Assembly: GCA_014871385.1 (NCBI GenBank) | Contig: CM026427.1 | Span: forward strand, 12,958,430-13,022,429 | Direction of reading: 5' to 3' | Length of the DNA: 64,000 nt | Source of the DNA: Ceratodon purpureus | Lineage: Eukaryota > Streptophyta > Bryopsida > Pseudoditrichales > Ditrichaceae | Part shown: positions 55,680-64,000 of the stretch, piece after piece | Numbering within the stretch: position 1 is the stretch's first letter | Layout of the letters: every line of letters begins with the position of its first letter | Program-made: the position numbers and the translations under genes | The notes under the pieces: model-generated | What the model was told of the DNA's origin: nothing | Seen by the model: only the letters and a program-made list of their open reading frames with translations | The model's database searches: none

Positions 55680-56870
55680 ATCATTTTTTTTTTCCGTTTC
55701 CCATCTCCTTTTATATTTCCCATTTATCCCTTGAATAGGCACCATTCTTCTCTATTAACACCGCCTTCATTTTTATTTTTATTTTTTCTCCTTATTACCC
55801 ATCTTATAATCTCATTTATCCCTTCCACTCCCAAGCTCACCGTAGAACCCGTTATGATTTCGTTTTTGTACTCCACTTCCCCTTTTTATTTTCCATCTAT
55901 CCCTTTCATTGGCACCTTTATTCCTTATTAACACCTCTATTGTTTTTTTTTGGTTTATTTTTCATTCCATCGTATATTCTCAATTATCTCTTCCACTCCC
56001 AAGTTCATCCTCACTCCCATCCTCGTTTTCATTTTGTTTTTCTTTTTCCCGTTTCCTTTTCATTTTTTCCATTCATCCCTTCCATCGGCACCTTTATTCT
56101 TTATTAACGCCTCTATTGTTTTTTTTGGGTTTATTTTTCATTCCATCTTATATTCTCATTCATCCCTTCCACTCCCAATTTTATCCTCACTCCCACCCTC
56201 GTTTTCATTTTGTTTTCCTTTTTTCCGTTTCCTTTTCCTTTTTTCCAATTATCCCTTCCATTGGCACCTTTCTTTTTTATTAACACTTCCATTTTTTTAT
56301 TTATTTTTATTTTTTACATTCCATCTTATATTCTCAATTATCTCTTCCACTCCCAAGTACATCCTCACTCCCATCCTCGTTTTCATTTTGTTTTTGTTTT
56401 TCCCGTTTCTTTTTCTATTTTTCCATTCATCCCTTCCGTCGGCACCTTTCTTCTTTATTAAGGCCTCCATTTTTTCATTTTATTTTTTTTCCTTTTTTAT
56501 ACATCTTATATTCTCCTTTATCCCTTCCACACCCAAGCTCACCCTCATTCCCATCCCCGTTATGTTTTTGTTATTGTTTTCCACTTTCCTTTTTTATTTT
56601 CCATTTACCCCTTCTATTGGCACCTTTCTTCTTTATTAACACCCCCTTTGTTTTTTTCTTTTTTTTTCATTCCATCTCATATTCTCATTTATCCCCTCCG
56701 CTCCCAAGCTCACCCTCTTTCCCATCCTCATTCATTCTTTTTTTCTTTTCCCAGTCCCTTTTTTTGATTCTGCATTCCATCGTATATTTTCACCTATCCT
56801 TCCATTGCCGCTTTCCACCCTCTTTATCCAATAGTCCGATTAATACGAAGAAAGTAAAGCCAGTTTCCTA
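55680..56870 (+). repeat. Pyrimidine-rich tandem repeat, about 175-bp period
   Basis: About six units, marked by CACCTTTxTTCTTTATTAACACC at roughly 55740, 55910, 56090, 56265, 56440 and 56620. It lies 3' of gene C of T. The plus strand is strongly T/C-rich, so the Phe/Ser/Pro frames are not genes. Bases 56871-57593 hold no gene I can support. Confidence 0.85.
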
Positions 56871-57593
56871 ATTTCAGAGCAGTGATTTCCAGATTCCATG
56901 CTGCGCCTATAAAGTCTGCTCGGGGCCTTGCAATAAGTTCCAGGTCATGCTTATCCACTCTCATTCTATAAATTCGTGGCCTTCAGAGCATTGCTCCACA
57001 CCGGATAGACTTGAGAGAGGCAGCTCATGAGAACACGCTCGACAAGAGTGGAACTATAAGCTCCAAAATAACATATTGAACTCCTTTGAGCGGATTATTA
57101 CACCAAATTCCGCCCATTTTTTCCCCTCTCTCTTTTAATGAAATAATAAGCACAAGAGGAAGACTTCTAAGTACATCGTTTTTAGTGTTAAGAAACTCAA
57201 TTTACATGTTGCTCAAATCCGGACTCTCATATTCATAACTGAAGAGGAACCATATTACATTCAAGTGGATTAACAATCTTGATGTACAGTGGAAGGCCGC
57301 CACCCATTTACAGAGGCAACACTCATCTATGTGCCATCTTCTCAAACCCATAACAGCAATGATTATCATCCCAAAAAACAAAACATATCTCCATATAAGT
57401 AGAGGTACTAATCTACCGGTACTTATGACTGAAGCCTGCATTTCAAGTCAACATATGGATAAGCAGCTACCAGCTCCGCATGTCTATATATGGTGCGTGA
57501 AGCTCCTTATGGTAAAGGAAGCTAACTCTGCACTACGAGATACACTCTTTAGCGTCTTGGAGAACCCCACTAGTTTCCTATTTCTTAATGTAA

Positions 57594-57965
57594 TCAAGCC
57601 ATCGGGGGACACTCCATCCAACTCTTGTCTATATCAAACCAGCAAGTCTCGCCATCCGAAATGATCACTTCGGGCAGCTGAAGAACTGGATTCACAACGG
57701 CGGTGGAGGGCAACGGATACGGGATAAGGGATGCCTCCATGATTTGGACAAGCTCAATGGTACAGAGCACTGTCCAGTGCCATTCCCCAGCGCCAACATG
57801 GAGGCGTCCGATGTGCCTATACGGCGGCAGGTCCATGCCTCGAAGCCTAGCGCGCTCCACCTCCACCAGCCATGGCCGCAGCTCCTCATAACTCGCCGGT
57901 GCCTTTGGGGCTAGACCCACAGCCGCTCTCGTCCTCTTCGACATCGCATTTCGGACCTTTGGCAT
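57594..57965 (-). CDS. Gene D of element T: conserved 123-residue protein, unknown
   Basis: ATG at 57965 (MPKVRNAMSKRTRAAVG), same length as in O and I. About 27 of 123 residues differ from I. The block PASYEELRPWL and the block PEVIISDGETCWFD are kept. At the nucleotide level, including third codon positions, it is strikingly close to O and I, unlike genes A and C of T. It is convergent with gene C across the pyrimidine repeats. Function not recognised. Bases 57966-58420 hold two plant-telomere-like units (CCCTAAACCCTAAA at about 58073-58087) and no gene. Confidence 0.78.
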   Translation of the reverse strand: MPKVRNAMSKRTRAAVGLAPKAPASYEELRPWLVEVERARLRGMDLPPYRHIGRLHVGAGEWHWTVLCTIELVQIMEASLIPYPLPSTAVVNPVLQLPEVIISDGETCWFDIDKSWMECPPMA

Positions 57966-58434
57966 CGCACCCCAGAAGGGTTTGTTGTTCCTAAACCTTT
58001 CAAGCTAGACTACAGATTTCCTTCCCCACGTCGTTCTGCACCTCTACATGCAACAGAGAATGGCGGTACTTAACCCTAAACCCTAAAACGCCACCTCAAA
58101 GCGAGCTCAAAATCCTGGATTCGCCACTTCAAGAGGATGTCATCTGCTGCAGAGAGCTAGGAATCTCTTAGATGTATGATAGAGTTGAAGTGAATTAGGT
58201 ACGTGGGAAGCACCGTCACTGCGATCTCGACGCTCGTGAGAAAAATTTCGTCCGCTCAGTTATTACATTCTAGGGATTCGCCATCCATATCCCATACTTG
58301 CAGTACACATGTAGGTTTAGTGTAGTAGTTGCTAGGTTCCAATCCTTATCTTATTCAGCACAGAATCCATTCTTTGTACACTGTTTTCAACTTATATAAC
58401 CTTGCATTGGAATTTTCCTCTATGCTTGTCATTT

Positions 58435-58795
58435 ATTTCTTCCATGGCACCTTTCTTCTTCATTAACACCCCCTTTGTTTTTTTCTTTTTTTTTCATTCC
58501 ATCTCATATTCTCATTTATCCCCCCCTGCTCCCAAGCTCACCCTCTTTCCCATCCTCATTCATTCTTTTTTTCTTTTCCCAGTCCCTTTTTTTGATTCTG
58601 CATTCCATCGTATATTTTCATTTATCCTTCCATTGCCGCTTTCCACCCTCTTTATCCAATAGTCCGATTAATATAAAGAAAGTAAAGCCAGTTTCCTAGT
58701 GTCAAAGCACTGATTCCCACATTCCATGGTGCGCCTGTAAAGTCTGCTCGGGGCCTTGCAATAAGTTCCAGGTCATGCCTATTCACTCTCATTCA
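58435..58795 (+). repeat. Dispersed duplicate of 56598-56975
   Basis: The last pyrimidine repeat unit and its flank, ending in AAAGTCTGCTCGGGGCCTTG, are repeated here with few changes. The stretch before it (about 58350-58440) is in turn repeated at about 58795-58885, so several short duplications overlap. Confidence 0.8.
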
Positions 58796-58989
58796 GCACA
58801 GAATCCATTCCTTTTACACTCTTTTCAACTTATACAACCTTGCATTGGAATTTTGCTCTATGCTTGTCATTCCTTTCTTTCATGCTAAGTCTTTTTTTCT
58901 ACTTCTCTTTTCTTTTTTTCGTAAATGTCATAAAACTTATTTCATTGTTTTTTTAATAGTTTTTCTCCTTCACATACAGATCATATATT

Positions 58990-59505
58990 CTCTCATAATG
59001 CACATCACATTCATATCACATACACACCACATTCAGATCACATACAAATCACATTCAGATCACATTCAGATCACATACACATCACCTTCAGATCACATTC
59101 AGATCACATACACATCACATTCAGATCACATTCAGATCACATACACATGACATTCAGATCACATTCAGATCACATTCAGATCACATTCAGATCGCATACA
59201 CATCACATTCAGATCGCATACACATCACGTACACATCGCATACACATCCCATACACATCACCCATACATCCCATATACATCACCCATACATCCCATATAA
59301 ATCACCCATACATCCCATATACATCATCTATACATTCCATATACATCACCCATACATCCCATATACATCACCCATACATCCCATATACATCACCCATACA
59401 TCCCATATAAATCACCCATACATCCCATATACATCATCTATACATTCCATATACATCACCCATACATCCCATATACATCACCCATACATCCCATACTAAT
59501 CAAGG
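58990..59505 (+). repeat. ACATCA / CATCCCATA microsatellite
   Basis: First half: iterated CACATTCAGATCACATACAC. Second half: iterated CCCATACATCCCATATACAT. The His/Ser/Thr and Ile/Pro/Tyr frames through it are not genes. Bases 59506-60188 show no gene I can support. Confidence 0.92.
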
Positions 59506-60188
59506 TCGATCAGATAAGCCGGTCAGCAATTCACGAGGTTTATCCCATAATCTTTGGTGGCATCGAATTTAACTTGAATACTATCCTGTACATGTGAGCC
59601 AATTAACGTCAATTGGGCAGTGGCTTTGGTGTGTTATACTTCTCGAGAGAAAGCAATGGACGTCGTACCTCGCAAAGGATAATCGCTGGGGCCATTCCCA
59701 AAATGACATAAAAAATTCAAATCGGATGAAAGAAAAATGTAATAAAAGAAAAAAGAAAAATGTAATAAAAGAAAAAATCTGCAGTTGCTCCGCAGTCTTT
59801 TTATACGCCAATTTATCCTTTATCTCTCTTACTTGGCTATACTTTATCTTGATAGTAGACTTAAGGACTAAATAAAGAAATTTCTATGAAATCTAGTAGT
59901 CTTCATTATCCTAAACCGTATCCACCCCAAGATAAACTTAATCCATTCACTTCTCCTGAGGTGACTACGTGGAAAGATGAAAATTCAAAATACTAACACC
60001 CGTAGCCTTCAATGATGGCTGTAAATCACATCTAAAGACGGATATAGGTAAGCACGGAAATAGGCACGCACGGTCATAGGTGTTATTCAGTTCATACTTT
60101 TCAAAAAAAAATTAATGTGAAGCTATAATATGCTGTAGTTGTAGACTGTGAGAAACTTCACCAAAAACATCAAAATTTCTGCAAAGTT

Positions 60189-60240
60189 ACCGCTCACCGC
60201 TCTCCGCTCTCCGCTCACCGCTCGCAGAATAGCATTTCCC
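60189..60240 (-). repeat. Candidate degenerate right terminus of element T
   Basis: CCGCTCACCGCTCTCCGCTC, a second such block, and a TTTCCC end match the layout of the D-side TIRs at 6035 and 39942. The GTACGTGAG core is altered, so this is a moderate call. Confidence 0.5.
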
Positions 60241-60384
60241 ATTGCGTGCCTAATCTATTTCTCAAGCTTGTTGACTAAAGTTGTGTGCATGTGCATAACT
60301 GCATGTCCTATAAAATAACGGCTACTATTTGTAGGATTAGGGACGCTAATTTTGGTAATAATATAAAAGTTGCAAACTTGTACC

Positions 60385-61173
60385 ATGAGTTGTGTGCATA
60401 AATGTGGCCATCAAGAGTTGTGCTTCCAGTGCATCGAGGGCCGGAAGTGTTGTTCGATCTGTGACGAGAGCATCGATGGTCGGGAGGTGTTGAAGAAGGA
60501 GAGCTATGTAAGCACACATTTGCAGTCTTTGGGAGGTGCTAGTGACATACTCAAAGACCCCTTGATTGCTACCGCGGCAAGCAGAAAGAAAGCGGCTAAA
60601 GCGGCAGTAGTAAAAGCCTCGAAAAATAAAGCGGCTGCAGTGAAAGGCCCCGATGTGTTAACCGCAGATGCTGATTTGAGTACTATAGCGTGTTTCTCCG
60701 ATAGCGATGACGAAGGCATGGGAGAGCAACACTAGTGCGGTGATGAGGAGTTCAATGAAGGGGGCAAGCGGCTTGTGCTTCCATTTCGTGGGCAAGGTGA
60801 CGATCTAAGCAAGACGGAGTTGGTGCCTGCCTTGCACGTCGAAGAGGATGCGGTGACTGAGGCCGTGTGTTTAGAGAGTCATGAAGACGCTTCAGAGCCG
60901 ATGCGAGCGGTGGAGGAATGTATGTCTAAAAAAACAAGCAAGGGAAGAGCCAGGAGGTCTCCGTATGTTGAAACCCTCAACCACACTCGAGTCATCGCGA
61001 AGTCCATGTCCGATCTGCTTGCAGTACCGCCTTCCTCAAGTGCAAGCCGTGTGGAGAAGTCTGCGACTGATGCGGTTTCAAAGGGAAGGAGGGGATGCCC
61101 GGCGGAAGGCCTAAAGGAAGCCATTTCTATTCCAGTGGAGGCCCGCAAACTCCAGGAACGAGTGTATTCCTGA
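60385..61173 (+). pseudogene. RING-like Cys/His protein, one in-frame TAG
   Basis: From the ATG at 60385, the N-terminus MSCVHKCGHQELCFQCIEG with a following CCSIC reads like the second half of a RING finger: C-x-H-x3-C-x2-C-x6-C-x2-C. The first zinc ligand pair would have to come from an upstream exon not seen here. An Ala/Lys-rich stretch (AASRKKAAKAAVVKASKNK) and an acidic patch follow. A TAG at 60733-60735 interrupts the frame, after which the same frame stays open to 61173 with Ser/Lys-rich sequence. It could be a pseudogene, a 116-residue protein with a fossil tail, or an unspliced intron. E3 ligase activity is only a family-level guess. Confidence 0.45.
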
Positions 61174-61395
61174 GTGAGGACCGTTCCTTCCAGACTGACT
61201 TTGTGATCTCAATCAATTGTAGAGTTATGGTTTGATTAATAGTAAGAGTTATTGTCCTGCGGGTTTAGTTCAGCTTCAAATGAGTTATCATAGAAAAGTA
61301 GACACTGAATAGCATGATGCAGGATGTTCTTTAGGTATTTTTTGTTGTTACAGGTCTTGTTGTGACTCTTACATCAGAAGCTTACTACAAATCCT

Positions 61396-61418
61396 CACCA
61401 TGCCAGAGATGCGTCAAA
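61396..61418 (+). repeat. Left CACTA-type TIR
   Basis: 20 of 23 positions match the inverted right end. The fourth base is C, giving CACCA rather than CACTA. TSD CCT precedes it. Confidence 0.78.
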
Positions 61419-63822
61419 CTTGACGTAAATCCACACTATCCTGAATTAGTGTGGAAAAAATATCCAATTAAACGTGGCGCGCGTCAAGCGTTTTAACGTG
61501 AAAAAGTCACCAATAACGTCACTGTGTCAAAGAGGATATGGGTGAAACGCGAATAAAATTTATACGTTCAAAATAACGGCATCACGTTAAATTAAACGGA
61601 CACGTTCCTGTTGGACAGTAATTTTTTCACCTACTTCTTTACCTCAAGGAACTTTAGATATGACTAAATATAGTAAGTCTCCTCGTAAGCACGTTTCTTA
61701 TGACAGGGAGGACGTTTATCTTAACAAGTGCTACATTAAAATGTGTTAAAAAAACGTAACACATTGACTGACGTGGAATGAGTGCGCTGACGTGGAATGC
61801 TTGAAGAGTCAATGGCTGACGTGGAAGGTAGTTTTGACTATGGTTGACCATAGTAGTATCCAGAGCAGCGTGTTTCTTATAACATTGAGGCGTTACAGGT
61901 AACATGCGCCACGTTCAAGTGTGTTAAAAAAAACGTACCGAGAAGTCTGACGCGGAATGACTGTGCTGACGTGGAATGCGTTGTAGGGTGATAGGCTGAC
62001 GTGGAAGGTTTAGGGTTGGACTGGTCAAGCAATGTTTGAGAGCCCGAGGGGCTGTCAACATTGACGTGCGCGTTTCTTGTAACAAGAAGTGCGTTCAGAT
62101 GTGTTACAAAAAACATGACAAACCTATTTGATGTGGAATGCGTGCGCAGATGTGGAATGTGTGCGTGGAGGAATTTGGTGACGTGGAATGTAAGATTTGA
62201 CCTGCAATATTTTATTTGGGAGTCTAGGAGGCTGTCAATAGTGACGCACGCGTTTCTTGGGTCAGAAAGTGCGTTTCTTGTAGCGGGAAGTGCGTTTCTT
62301 GTAACATAAAGTGCGTTCAAATGTATTACAAAAAACGAAGGCACCTAGGGTTGGCGGCTAGGGTTTGCCGGCTAGGGTTTGACGGCTAGGGTTTGACGGT
62401 TAGGATTTGATGGCTAGGATTTGGCGGCTAGATTTTTGAGGGGGTTTTGGAGTGAGGATTGACTCTTTTTCTCTCTATCCAAGTGTTTCAACTGGAGCTA
62501 GGAGTGTGTGTGTATGTGAGTATGGAGCAAGGAATGTGTGTGAGTATGAAGCTAGGAGTGTGTATGTGAGTGTGAGTGTGGAGCTAGGAATGTGTGTGTG
62601 TGTGTGAAAGTGTAGAAGTTGAATATTACTTTCATGAGGCCATTACTTTCCTCTATCCTAATGATGACGCAATTGTGTATACAGGAAGAAGTTGGGGGTT
62701 TGGAGAAATTGCTGGGACAGAATGCAACAGTGCCGGTGAAAACCTTTAAACGGGTAAGAGCTTCTTGATACTAAACCTTCAGTTGGGATTGTTTGGCTGA
62801 TTTGTTGCTGTGACCTCACCGTTGGCTTGATCACGTGGGCTGTGTAGATTAAGAAGAATCTAGCGTGAGCCTCCTGGGATGTACGCACCGTTTGCGTCCT
62901 CTACATGCCAATCGCACCTCCAAGAAGTAGACGAGCTCATTTTGGTAGAAAGTTGTATGCTATCGCAATGTAGAGGTAGACTTTATGTATTTTGTATTTG
63001 AATGACAGAACATTGTAACAAAAAAGTTACAACGTGTTTAATTGTGTTTTAATTGACGCTTCGTTTGCGTTTTGAATGACGTTCTCTTGTGTTACAGAAC
63101 GTTATTGCTTACGTTCAATAGTGTTTGTATGTGTCATAATGATCATGAGCTATGCGTTCGGGTAAACATTAAATTGCGTTTCAGTGAACATCCAAAATCC
63201 ACTTTAATGTTACAAAAAGTGACGCTGCGAACGTCAACTTCCGTGTAAATGCGTTTTTCAAAACGCATTCAAATACGTGACACATGCGTTTATCAGCGTC
63301 CAAACATGTTATAATGAACGTCCACACTGCGTTTACATAAACATACAAAACACGTCACACTACGTTTACGTAAACACACAAAAACCGTCAACATAAACCG
63401 TTTTTGTAAACATACAAAACCCGACACCATAAACGCATCTGGGAATATTCTCGGATCCGTGATCATGACACGTGTCACCATCTCAACCGTTGAAATCAAG
63501 TGCCACGTCAACTGCCACGCAATATCTGACGTGGAATGGACAATGGAGGGAAATATCCACGTAAAGTCCAACGTGGAATGAAAAATAGCGAGAAATGCTC
63601 ACGTGGCAAAAAGCAACTCCCTCGATTTACTGATCCCAGGTAACTTCTGGCAATTCCGAGTAACGTGGTTTAACAGAGATGACGTGCGCACGTTAAAACG
63701 TTTTAACGTGCCATGACGCGTCCCGTCATAATCAAAAGACCTATGTGACAGGGCGTGTCACTTTGGACTAGTCAAAAAATCCACATTAAACCGCGTTAAA
63801 AACCGCGTTAAACGGCGTTATC

Positions 63823-63845
63823 TTTGACGCATCTCTGCCCTAGTG
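63823..63845 (-). repeat. Right CACTA-type TIR
   Basis: Inward from 63845 it reads CACTAGGGCAGAGATGCGTC; CCT follows at 63846-63848. Bases 63849-64000 show nothing further. Confidence 0.8.
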
Positions 63846-64000
63846 CCTTGCAGGCTCAAAATGAAAACATAATTCACAATACGCTTCCAAAAATATTGCA
63901 AAATTCATGTTAAGTGACAAGCTTCTGTATTGTTCAATTTAAGTTTCAAGGACCAGGATAGACTTGTCTTCAAGGTGCAAATTTACATCGGCATTGTTAT

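Larger units (their letters stand above)
40190..60240. mobile_element. Element T: older diverged relative, left end truncated
   Basis: It has the same four genes: A (minus, truncated), B (minus, 43005-43514), C (plus, 43840-55514) and D (minus, 57594-57965). Gene order differs in that B lies between A and C. The left end and the 3' part of A are missing. A degenerate right terminus is proposed at 60189-60240, where CCGCTCACCGCTCTCCGCTC precedes TTTCCC in the expected orientation. No target duplication can be tested because the left end is gone. Protein divergence from O and I is large in A and C. Confidence 0.65.
61396..63845. mobile_element. Non-autonomous CACTA (EnSpm) element
   Basis: The left end reads CACCATGCCAGAGATGCGTC. 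The right end, inverted, reads CACTAGGGCAGAGATGCGTC. They share CAGAGATGCGTCAAA. A 3-bp target duplication CCT flanks both ends (61393-61395 and 63846-63848), as expected for CACTA elements. The 2,450-bp interior encodes no transposase. It is dense in subterminal motifs: TGACGTGGAATG or TGACGTGGAAGG about ten times, and AACGTTTTAACGTG near both ends. A unit of about 190 bp containing GTTTCTTGTAACA and GTGTTAAAAAAACG repeats near 61693, 61869, 62067 and 62256. A GGCTAGGGTTTGACG minisatellite occupies 62345-62430 and a TG-rich tract 62500-62610. Confidence 0.8.

Noticed and set aside
55626..56871. Phe/Ser/Pro-rich frames resembling membrane proteins
   Set aside because: Pyrimidine-rich tandem repeat; all three frames are open for the same compositional reason.
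58066..58090. Telomere end
   Set aside because: Only about two CCCTAAA units; interstitial.
59147..59410. His/Thr/Ser repeat protein
   Set aside because: Translation of a microsatellite.
61877..62344. Minus-strand 155-residue frame in the CACTA element
   Set aside because: Built from the internal 190-bp repeat; no transposase motifs.

Overview
The window is nuclear DNA of a land plant, most likely a bryophyte such as a moss (tentative). The signs are short GT-AG introns, Mutator-like (MULE) and CACTA transposons, plant-type CCCTAAA telomere-like repeats, and no prokaryotic gene layout. Almost all of it is mobile DNA. The main discovery is a family of very large, TIR-bounded MULE elements that each carry four genes. 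Gene A is a MULE transposase with a SWIM zinc finger. Gene B is a small basic/acidic protein. Gene C is a long multi-exon protein with a ParB/Srx-like domain and a C-terminal N4/N6 (beta-class-like) DNA methyltransferase fold. Gene D is a 123-residue protein of unknown function. Order: TIR - D - (convergent) C - (divergent) A - (convergent) B - TIR.

Three copies are present. Element O (outer) is 1281-39942, with a perfect 10-bp target duplication (TCGCGCACTC). Element I (inner) is 6035-27661, also with a perfect 10-bp duplication (GCAAGTACTC); it sits inside gene A of O in inverted orientation. O without I is about 17.0 kb; I is 21.6 kb. Element T (about 40190-60240) is an older, diverged relative. 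It has lost one end and the 3' part of its transposase, but genes B, C and D remain open.

Gene C carries long tandem arrays in one early intron in every copy: about 34 x 213 bp in I (a 7.7-kb intron), about 10 x 242 bp in O, and about 50 x 65 bp in T. The repeat units differ, but all share the core GAGCAGAC. In I and O this core lies in a related hairpin. This looks like an element-specific cis signal kept in a fixed place. Together the genes suggest a transposon that encodes its own mobilisation enzyme plus a putative DNA-modifying or DNA-binding protein; the link between that protein and the arrays is inference.

Layout: 1-1280 host DNA with a kinase-like gene fragment and a CpG-rich repeat; 1281-6034 left arm of O (B and the 3' part of A); 6035-27661 element I; 27672-39942 right arm of O (5' part of A, then C and D); 39943-40190 host DNA; 40190-60240 element T with satellites and pyrimidine repeats; 60385-61173 a RING-like gene with an in-frame stop; 61396-63845 a non-autonomous CACTA element; then unassigned DNA. 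No rRNA, tRNA or CRISPR was seen.
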